Assembly (NCBI GenBank): GCA_963930645.1
Contig: OZ005649.1
Location: 38,797,664-38,861,663 of the forward strand
Reading direction: 5' to 3'
DNA: 64,000 bases
Source: Salticus scenicus
Taxonomy: Eukaryota > Arthropoda > Arachnida > Araneae > Salticidae
The notes under the pieces were generated by a model, which worked only from the letters and a program-made list of their open reading frames with translations, searched no databases and had not been told where the DNA came from. How positions within the stretch are numbered: position 1 is the stretch's first letter; every line of letters starts with the position of its first letter. Of this stretch, positions 1 to 11,300 are shown one piece after another. The position numbers and the translations under genes were made by a program.

Positions 1-2
1 AA

Positions 3-2021
3 GAATTCCGTGAAAATCTTCCAACGAATTCAGTAGTTCAATCCGAAACAAGTCCGATTAACCTAATTGTTAATGAGCTCGAATATGTTGATATTTTAGT
101 GGATGATGTTCCACTTAAAGGGTTAAAAGATTCAGGTTCTTCGATTCTAATTGTAAATAAAAATAGCATTCCACAGACTAAAAATGTTATTTCTTCAACC
201 ACTCTAGTTAGCTGCTTTAATGAAAAGAAAGATGCAAATCTGACTGAATTTAAAATATCTTTACCTAATCATGATTCAATAAACATAATCGGTGCTTTAT
301 GCAACAATTTGACATGCGACGTAATTCTGCCTGGTAATATCTTTCATATTTTGAAACAACAAAATAAAGAGGAAACACATGTTTCGAATTCCAGCGAGGT
401 AGTAGGGGGGGAAGATAGTTTTCTGAGTTCGGGGGAAAGCGATTTTGATGGAGCAAGTGAGTGTACTTTTTCTTTATTTGATCGAAGGGAAAATGAAATA
501 GATTCTTTTTTTTCAAATATGTGCAATTTTTCAGAAGAAGCAGAATTCGATGTCACTCACATTTTAGATAAGTCGTTAAAAGAGAGATTAAGCGAGTTAA
601 TAAAAAGTTATAAGCCAGTTAAAACAAAAAGTACTGATTTAAAAATGTCCATTATTTTATCTGATGATACACCAGTATGTTTACGCTCTGGCAGATTATC
701 ATTTGTAGAGAAATCAGAGGTGGATAGACAAATTGACCAGTGGTTAAAAGATGGTATAATTAGAGAAAGTACGTCAAATTATGCTTCGCCAATAGTGGTG
801 TGTAGGAAAAAAGATGGAGGAATAAGGTTATGCTGTGATTATCGTGCTTTAAATAAGAAAATTATTAAAGATAAATACCCGTTGCCAAATATTGAGGATT
901 TATTTGATAGATTAGGGGAGGGTAAAGTTTTTTCGACACTAGATTTAAAGAATGCGTTTTTACAAGTTGATGTAGAGGAAAAAAGTAGGAAATATACAGC
1001 TTTTGTGACCGATAATGCTCAGTATGAGTTTCTAAAAGTTCCCTATGGATTATGTAATAGTCCCTTAGAATTTCAAAGATATGTAAATTATGTGTTTAAA
1101 GACCTATTAAAAGATGGTACTGTAATTATTTATTTAGATGATATAATTATTCCATCTAAAGATGAGAATGAAGGGTTAGATAAATTAAAACGTGTGTTAG
1201 AAACGGCATCAAAATTTGGTCTAGAGTTAAATTTAAAGAAATGTCAGTTTTTGAAACGAAAGATCGATTTCTTAGGTCACATAATTGAGAATGGCACGAT
1301 TAAACCCTCAGTAGAAAAAACTCTTGCAGTCCAAAATTTCCTAGAACCTCGTAATGCTAGGGAAGTACAGAGTTTCTTAGGTTTAACGGGTTACTTTAGA
1401 AAATGTATTCGTTCATATGCCAACATAGCAAGACCACTCAGTGACTTATTACGTGCTTCCACTCCATTTAAATTCGAGCAAGAGCAGAAATTGGCTTTTC
1501 AAAAGCTGAAAGACATTTTATCTAATACGCCTGTCTTACACCTTTTTAAACAAGGCTATAAGTTAGAAGTTCATACAGATGCATCTAAATTAGGATTCGG
1601 TGCAATCCTACTACAACAAGATGACGATGGACAGTACTATCCAATCCATTATATGAGTAAAAAGACCTCTGTACAAGAAGAAAAATACTGTAGTTATGAG
1701 TTAGAAGTGTTAGCGATAGTAGAAGCCCTTAAAAAATTTAGGAACTATTTGTTAGGTAGTAAATTCAAAATTTATACTGACTGTCAAGCGTTCACTAAAA
1801 CTTTAGATAAACGTGAATTGACACCTAAGGTAGCCAGGTGGTCTTTCCTGCTACAGGAATTCGACTACGAAGTAGAACATCGACCTGGTAAACAAATGCA
1901 GCATGTTGACGCGCTTAGCAGACACCCTGTAATGACTGTAACAACCGATACTCTTACTCATCGTATTGCTACTGCTCAAGAAAATAATGAGTTTATCAAC
2001 ACTATGAAATCTATATTTTAA
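3..2021 (+). pseudogene. gypsy pol, 5' half: protease remnant, reverse transcriptase, RNase H
   Basis: The frame is open from the window edge; the first Met is at position 99 but is unlikely to be the true start. Counting from that Met, an aspartic-protease-like D-S-G lies near residue 11. The RT palm follows, with RKKDGGIRLCCDYRALN and the catalytic YLDD of YLDDIIIPS. RNase H follows with a TDAS motif and the closing HVDALSRHP. The natural coding sequence ends at about 2012, where an insertion brings in foreign codons and a stop at 2019-2021. It would encode copying and RNase H functions of an LTR element in cytoplasmic particles. RT and RNase H look well preserved, but the interruption makes this copy non-autonomous. 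Family assignment is sure; activity is not expected. Confidence 0.9.
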
Positions 2022-2304
2022 TCACATTAAAAACTGAGACAGATAATATACAATAAAAAATATACATTTTAAAATACTTAAAACACAAAAACATAAATTT
2101 AAAGTCTGTTGTTCATCTCATCATTTGCACTTGATGTTTTTACTGATGAGGAGCCTGTAATAGGCTCGAAACGTTTAAATTTATGTTTTTGTGTTTTAAG
2201 TATTTTAAAATGTATATTTTTTATTGTATATTATCTGTCTCAGTTTTTAATGTGATTAAAATATAATTTTACTACGAGACGTAATGATTTTTAAATATTT
2301 TAAA
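2013..2304 (+). mobile_element. 292-bp inverted-repeat element with hammerhead-like motif (non-autonomous Penelope-like or retrozyme-like)
   Basis: The insertion is flanked by a 12-bp direct repeat, ACTATGAAATCT, at 2001-2012 and 2305-2316. It consists of a left arm (2013-2103), a short centre holding a hammerhead-ribozyme-like motif, and a right arm (2174-2265) that is the near-perfect reverse complement of the left arm. A further 39 bp follow on the right before the target duplication. Deleting the insert and one repeat copy restores the gypsy pol frame. The long target duplication, the inverted arms and the ribozyme motif about 130 nt from the 3' end match the layout of the Penelope-like composite at 27155-32703. 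A simple MITE with TA duplication was considered: TA also flanks the perfect palindrome, but the frame-restoring 12-bp repeat is the better boundary. Confidence 0.75.
2143..2172 (+). ncRNA. hammerhead-ribozyme-like motif
   Basis: CTGATGA is followed by one extra G, a 6-bp stem (GAGCCT pairing with AGGCTC around a GTAAT loop) and then GAAAC. This is the conserved hammerhead core CUGANGA - stem II - GAAA with one unpaired base in front of stem II. The next bases (ACGT, then T) are self-complementary, like the short stem III of minimal type I hammerheads. Stem I pairing is weak by eye, so cleavage activity is uncertain. Confidence 0.6.
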
Positions 2305-2312
2305 ACTATGAA

Positions 2313-3453
2313 ATCTCTTTTACAACAGAACCAAAATGACGAATATGTGTTAAAAAATAATATTTTATATAAAGTGTTAAATGATAGGGATGTACTAATT
2401 GTCCCAGAGATCATGCAAATTGAGGTCGTAAAGAAATGTCATGCCTTAGGACATTTTTCGGCTAATAAAACTGAAGAGTTAGTTAAACGAGAATATTACT
2501 TTTCTAATATGAAAAAATGCGTAGATAACGTTGTAAAAAATTGTGTAGAATGTATTCTCGTAAATAAGAAACAGGGAAAAGGAGAAGGTTTTTTTAACCC
2601 TATCCCTAAAGGAGATATACCATTATCCACGTATCACATCGATTTTCTGGGTCCATTACCAACCACTAACAAAAACTACAATCACATTTTTACTGTCATC
2701 GACGGATTTAGTAAATTTTCGTGGCTATATCCGGTGAAATCAACTTCTTCAGCAGACGCCTTGCAAAAATTAAAACAGCAAGCTGCTATTTTTGGTAACC
2801 CCGCAAGAATAATATCTAATCGTGGACCTGCGTTCATATCGAAGGAATTTGCAGATTACTGTAAATCAGAGGGAATCGAACATGACACCATCACAACTGG
2901 AATCCCAAGAGGGAATGGTCAAATTGAGAGACTTCATCGAACAATCATTCCTGTATTATCCAAGTTATGTATAAATGACCCTAACAAGTGGTACAAGTTT
3001 GTTGAGGCTGTTCAGAGAACTATTAAATCCACCACATCGAGAAGTACCAAAAGAACTCCTTTCGAATTACTCACTGGAGTAACAATCAGAAGGAAAGAAG
3101 ATAAGAGAATACTAGAACTCCTCGAAGAGGAAAGGATAAATTCCATGCTTGATAATCTTAACACCATTCGTGAAGAAGCAAGAAAAAACATTCTTAAGAT
3201 TCAAGAAGAAAATCGCCGATGTTACAACAAGAAGAGAAAGAAAGCCCATGTATATAAAATTAATGATCTAGTTGCCATCCAGCGAACTCAGTTTGGAACC
3301 GGCGTGAAACTAAGACCAAAATTCTTAGGTCCTTATAAAGTTGTGCGAGTAAAGACCAAAGACAGATATGAAGTCGAGAAGATAGGTGATCACGAAGGAC
3401 CTATACATACTAGTACTTCTGCAGACCATATGAAATTATGGTCCACAAACTAA
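2313..3453 (+). pseudogene. gypsy pol, 3' half: integrase
   Basis: This continues the pol frame beyond the 292-bp insertion (an open frame starts at 2284, but its first codons belong to the insert). It shows the integrase zinc-binding region (H..H in CHALGHFSANK, C..C in NCVECI), then the catalytic core with the first Asp in YHIDFLGPL and the Glu in GNGQIERLHR. The C-terminal GPY-like segment is LGPYKVVRVK. The second catalytic Asp of the DDE triad is replaced: the motif reads ISNRGPAF where family members have D-R-G. With the split frame, this argues that the copy cannot integrate by itself. The frame stops at 3451-3453, about 50 bp before the inferred polypurine tract and 3' LTR. Confidence 0.88.
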
Positions 3454-3501
3454 ACTAAAATCCAATACTATGGACTGATGAACTTTAAAGAAAAAGTTAA
3501 C

Positions 3502-3538
3502 TGTGAATTTTTATGTACATAATTTTTTTTTATGTCTG

Positions 3539-3573
<35 letters not shown>

Positions 3574-4132
3574 CTTTTAATTGTATTTTGCAGATATCCT
3601 TTAGTATCCCAGGCTGGTTTACGGTGAGGTCACCGCACATCAGAATGGCAGAGCGTTGTGGGAAGTTCCTTGCACAGCCAACAGATGGCGCTGTCTCTGA
3701 TGCTTATCTTTGAACGAGATGACGAACAGGAGTCAGTTGAGATCTGGCTGGAGTGGAGATCGGTTGAGACCGTCAGCGCGAAGGCTGACATGCTCATTTT
3801 CTCCTAATTAGAGCTTGTTGTGCTCTTAATAAGTGTGTAGAGCCATGGAGGGCTCATTACTTCATTTTCACTATTTGATAGCACGTGTAGGTGTTTTTGT
3901 GTATATAAGTACGAGTAGGTGCTTAAATGTTGTTTTGTTACGGTTATACTGATCAAGAGAGTTTATTATGTGCTAAGCCTCGAAACCAGCTGTTGGTTAA
4001 TTATGCAAAGTCTGTTATTATCATTTTTTCTTTGTGTATCTTGTGTTGTATGTGTGTTACGTAATAAATGTTAGTCATCTAAGTCGCAACTCATCATTGC
4101 CCCACCTCTAGACACCCAGCCAAGATTCTACA
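3502..4132 (+). repeat. probable 3' LTR of the gypsy element
   Basis: A purine-rich stretch (AAAGAAAAAG) lies just upstream, and a TG...CA-bounded block of about 630 bp follows the pol stop. It contains a TATATAAG box at 3902-3909 and an AATAAA at 4063-4068, as expected for U3-R-U5. It also holds a long T run at about 3547-3573. The matching 5' LTR is outside the window, so the boundaries are inferred from end motifs only. Confidence 0.5.
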
Positions 4133-4525
4133 TATATATATATGTGTGTGTGTGTGTGTATAAAGAACATAAAAAGCAAATACTTTTTTACACCTTTTTA
4201 AGGTCCTATTATTTTTTTTCTACCTCTATGTACCAATGGTACACTCGAGTGCCACTTCACTAAATTAATTATTATGATATGCATATTTTTTATTGCAAAT
4301 ATTTTGTTTAAATTACTCTTAAGTAGCTAAAAAAATATGTTTCAAATACAATTTTTACCAGTTTTATAATGCAGTAAAAAAAAGGTTTAAAATTTTTTGT
4401 TTATTAAAAAAAAAAAAAAAAAAAAAAATCTCAGTAATGTCATGTGCGTCAATTTAAAAGATTCAGGTACTATAAGAAAATATTATTTTTTTAATTGCAC
4501 ACTAAATTAAAATGGAAGTGCTCAC

Positions 4526-4767
4526 CACTATACTGATAATCTTTCGAAGATACATTGGGGCAACAACTCCATTCATTATCTTCGTTCAAGCAGCAACTTA
4601 AGTAAAAGGGACAGACACGACTTCTTCCGGGACAAACTTTATGGTGACGTGTAGGTATCCTACGCAGTCCTTGCAGAGGCTCCTTAAAAGATGGTGCACT
4701 GTGAAATTCTCCGTTAATTTCATTAGTTCTAACCTTCATACTGCACAGATTATTCTTTAAGTCACAC
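4526..4767 (-). CDS. granulin gene A, internal exon
   Basis: A 242-nt minus-strand exon lies between a TATAG acceptor (just above 4767) and a GTGAGC donor (just below 4526). It starts in phase with exon 7506-7824, so the junction reads CCPKGFT-CDLKNNLCS, the canonical end of one granulin repeat. A basic spacer follows and then the first half of a second repeat (CPGRSRVCPFYLSCC...WSCCP). Granulins are secreted 12-cysteine disulfide-ladder modules, usually released from a multi-repeat precursor; growth-factor-like and lysosomal roles are known for the family. The exon ends in phase 1, which matches the paralogous downstream exon at 32815-32899; gene A's own counterpart must lie beyond the left edge. 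The paralog at 53992-54233 has identical length and splice sites. Confidence 0.8.
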
Positions 4768-5448
4768 CTATAAGTATGTAAAGAAATAATAAATTTTATG
4801 AATTATTGGAATTATTAGAATTAAAGAATAGTATCAAATATAGTTTAAAAAAAAAAAAGTACTGTTAGTGGATAAGAAAATTAATCATTCAATACGAGCC
4901 GCCTTTGGAAACTAGCGATTTCACGAAACTTGAAAAATCTGACCACATTAAATTCCCGCTCTCTGGTGTCTGCGGTACATTCTATTGGTAATAATAATTT
5001 TCAAACATCATGTTTGCTCACCGTGCAAATTACCTTCGAAAATTCCGACCTTATCAAATTTCCCCCGGTGGCGTCTGTAACTCAGTATCCTCGAATTATA
5101 ACAGAAACAGCCTGTTTATTCACCTCGTACAGACGACATTTGAAAATTCTTATCTTAGCCAGCTCTCGCTCGGTGGCATTTGAGGCTCCCTTATCTACCC
5201 CCCTAGGTAATTGTGCTCTTTCCAAAATATATGCAATCAATTCGTCACAACAGCTTAAAACATGAATTTTAAAGATTGTTGTAGCTCTATTTTAAACTTA
5301 AAAAATATTTTGTTCTCCTCGTGTCTACCCCCTTCCCTTTAAATTTTAACCATCAAAAGTAAACGCAATGATTCCTCATTCTAGAAAACCTTGTAACATG
5401 AGTTCTCAAGGCCTTAACTAAGTTGACTAGCCGTCCTCGAACCTTTAA

Positions 5449-5989
5449 CCCTTTCCTTACCCGTGATTCCAATTGGAATCATAACATTTCAGATTTTCTT
5501 TCTTACCATCTAACACTCCCGCTGATTCAAAATGAACAATAATAAAATCTATATACATTTTCCCACAGACAAATACCTATTTTGAATGACTTTACTATCG
5601 TTGTTGATAATTGAAAGTATATTTTACGCTGTTCTGATAATAATATCGGAATTAGTTTCCTGTTTTGGGCAATTTAAGTAAATTAACTGTTTGAATTATT
5701 TTTTATTTCATTCTTTAATGTTTATAATATGCATTTTAATTAATTGCAATCTGTATTTCTCCAAAATTTTGATATTTTTATTTATTGAAAAGTTATGATT
5801 TTTAATGGCATCAGTGGTTATATTAAACATAAATAAACACCTCTCAGTTGCTTTGTTAGCTATATTAATTCGTACTCTGCTATTATTCCTATTTAAAAAA
5901 AATATTTATATACATTACGTTTGAAATAAATTTATGACTAAATATGAGATTTATTGTTTTATGGAGGGAAAAAGTTGGGAATGAAAGGG
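5449..5989. mobile_element. 541-bp MITE-like insertion, possibly piggyBac type
   Basis: Copy A of the duplication is interrupted here and copy B is continuous. The ends are inverted (CCCTTTCCTTACCC at the left, GGGAATGAAAGGG at the right) and the flanks are TTAA (5445-5448) and CTAA (5990-5993). The TTAA-type target and CCCTTT start suggest a piggyBac-derived element. The interior is AT-rich without coding content. Confidence 0.5.
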
Positions 5990-6715
5990 CTAAGACAATC
6001 CTCGAAAACTGTTCTTCGTTCATAAAATACTTCCATTCGAGGACGTTGTTATTAACTTATTGCATTAGTTTATTAAATGTAAAATAAATGAACTGAAATA
6101 AGTACTGTCAGGTATTTAATACATAGAAATTGCTAAAATTTTATAATTTAAGGTGATTTATTTATTTTATCCTAGAAATTCAGGGAAGCCACCATATTTG
6201 TATTTAAATTCAGTTAAAAAATATCTAGTTGCCTTATCTTAACACTGTATTTCAATTTTTAAATGCCTCCCTATCTACTTCACTATGAACTTTAATATTT
6301 CCGAAAGTATGCGCAATCCATTCGTCATCCCAAAAATCTTAAATATGGCCTTTATAGGCTGTACGTCTAATTAAATTTTTTTTAGTGTATATCAGTCAAT
6401 AAATGGTGCTACTCTGCTACAATTTCGATTTTGAGTGTATATCGTTCGAATGGCGGCGTTCCTATGCTGCAATTTTTCTTTTTTGTGGAAAGGCTGTATC
6501 CCGTATATCTAATATATGCAAGTAAACCAGTTTTAATTTGTTTGTATATCAGTCGACATGTGGCACTGCTATTGGTCATCAACTATGTTTTTACAGATAG
6601 CTATATCTCAGTTTCCAATAATCATTTTGTTAAGCACTGCGGAATTCCCAATCGATTCATCCTCCCAAAATAAAATTGTACATGTCTTTTCAATGACCTT
6701 AGATATTATAATAAA

Positions 6716-6757
6716 TATACAATTCTATTAAATTCTTGCTGCGAACTTTGACATATC

Positions 6758-6803
<46 letters not shown>

Positions 6804-7505
6804 CGGGTATTATTGTAGACTTATCTGTACCTGAATATGCCATAAAGTTATGGCGAAAAGTTTTCTAATTTAAACATGTATTTTTAGTTGTACATAAAAA
6901 TTAATTTTTTAAACTTTTCCGTGTGTTAAAGCAAATTTAAGAAAAATCTGACCAACACGTATTTCTCTTTTCTTTTTAAATTAAGATAAGAAAGTATTTT
7001 AAGCATGGTTATTTTAATATAAAGTATATTCTATCTTATACATGAGTAATGCGTTTTTTCAGAATCCCACGTAAGTTAAAATTTACTTTGTTATTTAATA
7101 CAACAATACAAAAATGAAAATTTAACCTTGTAACCAATTTTGAGAATTAACCATTTGATGAGAAATAAATTTTTGTTTCATTTAAAATCGACAACAACCG
7201 GAATTCTCCAATAATACTAGAAGAAAAAAAATTAAATGAAGTTATTCCTCTAAGTTAATAAAGCAAAATTTTATATTAAAAAATTTCCCAGGGCCAGTTT
7301 TTAAAATCGGAAATTAAAATTTTCGTTTGCAGCATGCAACAGAGACGGTTAATTGAGCTTTTGAATCATTGGATTGGGTTAGCTAACTCAAACCTCATGC
7401 ATGACACGTTATTTTTCACGGATAACATAATTGCTCTTTGCAGCACGATTGAAATTTTCTATGTTTGATACAAATGTCCAAAAAATAGTGAAATTTACCA
7501 CCTAC
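6716..7505. other. granulin gene A intron, no recognised feature
   Basis: This is the rest of the intron between the exons at 7506-7824 and 4526-4767. It is AT-rich and holds a (TA)n run at about 6763-6790. I see no other gene or element. Confidence 0.6.
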
Positions 7506-7824
7506 GTGAAGCCTTTCGGACAACAGTGCTCATTATCTTCGCAACACACTGCATCCTCAAACAGACAGCATTTTTCTTCGTTACACTGAGTTGTTCCTTT
7601 AGGACATTTCGGTTTGGAGCCTCTCAGAGGAGTCGCTTTCTCAGATGTAAGCGATACCTGGTCATCGTTGTTTACAGCCCCTATGCAAACTTTCTGATGA
7701 GGAATGCATGCAAATCCATCTGGGCAGCATCCAACTCCATCTTCACAGCAAACTCCATTAGAGAGTGGGCAACATCCTAAATCGCATGTTGTCTCATCCG
7801 ACTCACAAGTAAGACTCACATTGC
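7506..7824 (-). CDS. granulin gene A, exon with one full and one partial granulin repeat
   Basis: A 319-nt minus-strand exon lies between acceptor TATATTTCAG and donor GTAGGT. Translated, it starts GNVSLTCESDETTC and carries one granulin repeat (CDLGCCPLSNGVCCEDG, then GCCPDGFACIPHQKVC). An acidic spacer follows, then the first part of a second repeat (CPKGTTQCNEEKCC, EDAVCCEDNEHCCPKGFT) that is completed by exon 4526-4767. The paired-cysteine CC spacing is diagnostic of granulins. The entry phase (GC completes a codon begun by G) fits the end of the putative signal-peptide exon 14830-14918; the exit phase fits exon 4526-4767. The product is expected to be secreted and disulfide-rich. Plus-strand open frames here are antisense shadows. 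Confidence 0.85.
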
Positions 7825-8149
7825 CTGAAATATAAAAGGAGTTAAAACAAAAATGAAAGATGTAGCATTTCAAAGACACCGGATCGTATGCAAATGAATT
7901 AAAATATATACAGTAAACATTTTCTCCTGTGATTATTAGATTAACTAAACTCACTTTATATTGAGCTTTCAGTAAGTTATTTTTTTGTTCCATTCAATAA
8001 TTAAATTGCAGTAAAATTTAGAATTCCACCAAAAAATAATTACAGCATCACTTGTTGAGCGATCAAGACCAAAAGTCGAAATGCATTAATTAAAGTCAAG
8101 GTGAATCCATATATACATATATATTTATATTTATATTCAATTTTGTGCA

Positions 8150-8360
8150 ATAGTTCTTGAGATACAGTCGCCACAAAATTTTTGTCACACAAAGACACAC
8201 AGACAGACATTTTCTAAAAATGGAGAAATCGTGCACTGAACTCCTCAAAACATTTAATCCATTGAAAATTTGAAGTCGAAAATTTTTACGAATACAATAC
8301 ATTCTTCTATTGAATATAGCACAAAGTACAAAGAAATTGCTTTTGCTGTGGAGTAAAATT
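8150..8360. repeat. dispersed repeat, possible non-LTR element 3' tail
   Basis: The segment starting CACAGACAGACATTTTC and running through GAAGTCGAAA and TTTTTACGAAT to a run of A/T-rich sequence resembles segments at 33355-33495 (clearly) and 19420-19580 (more diverged, ending in poly-A). It lies in the first intron of granulin gene A. The family was not identified. Confidence 0.45.
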
Positions 8361-11300
8361 AAAATATTCTCTACCTCAATCTCATTGTCCAAAGAAATTT
8401 ATTTATTTACTTATTTTTAGAATATTGAGTGTATATGGTAAGTGAAATTAAATATTCATTTTAGCTTGATATTTGACAACCAAATACCAAATTTAAAAAT
8501 AAAACAGATCGACGATGAAATATTATGACAGAAGCTGATGAAAACATAAATAAACCTTGTTTGTGGTCAACAGCGTCTTATCCCAGTGCACTAGTTCGCG
8601 TACGAACTTCGGTCAATAAAAGGAAATCCCGACTTAAAGAAAACGTTACTATTATAGATTTACAGAGTAAAATTTGGATAATATTATACAGCGATATATT
8701 CAGTAGGATTAACTGTATACACACTGAGTAAAAGAAACAAAATTTTGGCTTGTGTTATCATTGTCGCAGCTAAATTTACATATAACAAAATTCGTGTGTG
8801 TAAATATTGTCGAGAATAAGTTTTCAGACATAAAAATCCTGTGAGTCAAAAACTATCTTTCATTTGATACAATTCCAAGGCATTACTTTAAATTTTGCTT
8901 GCGACAAAAACAGCCATAAAAGTAAAATAGAAGAAGAGGCCCTCCTATGGGTAAAAAGAGAAAAATAAACCCTGTTGGGAAAATTGCTACTTAAAGCTGC
9001 AATTCTCAGATTGTTATCTTTGTGCGAACAGGTGTTTTGGCCAGATGGCCCGAGCTATGAGTAATTACCTTGCTGGAACGAAACACGTCATCGAGCTTCA
9101 CTGTTTGAAAATTAGAGACGCAGTTTGAGAATATAGATAAAATTGGCAAACTTAAGTGCTTAGGGAGCTATTTCATGCTGTTACAATACACGGAAACTTG
9201 TGCTGACATTGCGAATAAGGGCTAATAAATTTTATTGCACCTCATAAAAATTGAAATGGGCCCCCAAGTATTATTTTGTTATTTTATTGCATGAGAAAAA
9301 GGGTCTTCTTGATTTTCGAAAAAATTCTGTATCGTAAGCATGTGGGAAAATCTTTAAGAGTTGCGATACAGCTAAAGAGCTCTCTCAGCCAGTGAGCGCT
9401 CTTGGGGCGTGGTGTCCGCAGGGGAGCGCAGCGCTAGGGATTGGTCAGTTTTTCTCCCTCCCTGACTCGGGAAGCGTGTGTACGAGAGAGAGATTCAACG
9501 AAAGCAGAGAGATGGTGTCGGGCTAAAAAAAGATATAAAAATGAAGAACGAAAAAAGTAATGCAGCCGATTTTTGGAGTAATATCATTCATATAGAACAG
9601 GTCGTGTTAAAAATCTCATGGACAGATGAAAAAATACCCGAGTTTGTCAGAAGTTCTCACACTGAAAGAGTTCAACCCTGGCCTCCGCCTTCTGAAAAAT
9701 GAAGCTAGGTTTTCTTATTCGGGTCGCATTATAAATAAGGAGCGCAGGATACATGTAGTCGGAAAAATTTTTACCCAAGGCATGCCTCGACCAGAATAGT
9801 ATCTTTTTTTTTTTTTTTTTTGGAGTGGTCAACAATACTCTAAAAGATTGTTCGAATCAGCCATGTGGAATGGAGCTTCGCGCACTGCTCTGTGTTCAGC
9901 AGGAAGATAGTCACTCCAAACAGCTGCTGGATAAGCTACCGGAATATCTGGGACACCGTCGACTGGTTTTCTTGGTGTAATGGCTATCCTTTCCTATCCG
10001 AAATGGCGATCCTGTCCAATCTAAAAATACCCTTTGGCTGCACTGATGTTTTATAGAGATATCTGTGTCCAAAAGTTTGATGCTTAAAGCCCTGTTGGAG
10101 TCAAAGCATGATAACCCGGGATGCCTTCATTGCATATAAAAAGCTAAGTGTATAATGTTTCCTTTTCTAAATATTGTTGTTTATGTTAACCTATATTTGC
10201 TGTGTATATGCCATAAGTATGTTTTTTAGACTTTTACAGTATTATAATGAGTGGACCGTTTGTCCTCGGCCTGCCGCCATTAAGTATGTTTTTTTTAAGA
10301 CTTATCTTGTATGTTATTAACATGAATGTGAAGGTAGATGAGTATTTAGTTTAATAAATAGATAAATTGTAAATAAGAGAAGTTTATTATTTTTGTAGGG
10401 TCTTTGTTTCGTAAATTTTTATATTAGAAATTGCTCAGTATAATTTTAGCATAAACAAAGTCTTTCCAATCCATCTTAACATTTAATTTAATATTGAAAA
10501 TAATTGAGAAAATTATTTAGGGGAGTTTAAGGCAGATTAAGTCTGTTCTACCTATCTTAATTTTTCCTTTAATTACTTTTATGTAATTAAATTTTTTATC
10601 CTTACCTAGGTTTTTGTTTAATGGGGGAAATTTAAATGTTTAATGAGTGGTGCTGTCAGGAAAATTTAGAAGTTATGCATTTGTTTTGTATGGCTTAGGG
10701 CCTAGAAGTAAATTGGTCTTTTTAGTACTAAAGTAAAGAGGATTAATTTATGTTTATTAAAATTTTGGTGGATAGAATCTAATTATTTGCGGTGTGATAT
10801 TTGAAAAGAAAGGCACATGAAGATGGAATATGATGAATTTAATTGAAAGAACAGTTTACTTTCTTGACCTGTTTTAATTGCAAACAAAGTTATTTTAAAT
10901 GTGCTTTAAAAACCAGAAAAGTTTCATTTATCAAATTGAAAGTGTTGGCTGTTGATCCTTGGTGGGATTTAACCCAACTTTTCTAGGTTCTGCAGTCATA
11001 GAATTAATTTGTGTGAATGTCAATTTTACTGGGTTTCATGTAAATCTATTTATGTTATAGTGGTTACTCTAACGTGTTTAAAACCTATCTATTTTGCATT
11101 GTCTGTGGAAATTGTTTATCAAGCAGCTTGTGTGAGATAGATTTGTTAATTATAAAAGTTAGAGTGACATTTCAGCTAGGTTTAGTTTTAGGAAATACAC
11201 TATATTGTTTAAGCCATACATTTGAGTAGCATTACATGCTGTAATTTACTTAAGAATTAAGTAGGAGTAAAAAGGATATTATACTTATACAGGTAAATTA

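Larger units (their letters stand above)
1..4132 (+). mobile_element. Ty3/gypsy LTR retrotransposon, left end outside the window
   Basis: The pol domains run in the usual Ty3/gypsy order (protease, RT, RNase H, integrase) on the plus strand, followed by a probable 3' LTR. The pol frame is already open at the left edge, so gag and the 5' LTR lie outside the window. The coding region is broken by a 292-bp insertion at 2013-2304. Removing the insertion plus one copy of its 12-bp target duplication (304 bp in all) brings the two halves back into one frame. The right boundary is taken as the end of a TG...CA-bounded LTR at 4132, just before a (TA)n/(TG)n run. The clade within Ty3/gypsy was not determined. 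Confidence 0.88.
4152..6715. repeat. segmental duplication, copy A
   Basis: The whole interval matches blocks at 51841-51890, 53697-54540, 54812-55225 and 62115-62860 in the same order and orientation. It includes the granulin exon 4526-4767 and its flanks. Copy A lacks the Tc1 element, two MITEs and the Gmr1 retrotransposon found in copy B, but carries its own insertion at 5449-5989. Similarity fades at about 6715. Confidence 0.85.

Noticed and set aside
265..556. Minus-strand frames opposite the gypsy pol
   Set aside because: Antisense shadows of a confident pol frame.
3513..3713. Phenylalanine-rich open frame after gypsy pol
   Set aside because: Produced by the poly-T run inside the LTR; a third gypsy gene (env-like) is not supported.
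6431..6673. An 80-codon open frame with a close match at 62487-62717
   Set aside because: The match is explained by the segmental duplication; composition is hydrophobic AT-rich sequence, there is no domain, and the duplicated flanks are equally similar.
9370..9480. GC-richer stretch considered as a promoter
   Set aside because: It lies inside the granulin A intron with no TATA, initiator or downstream coding exon that I can support.
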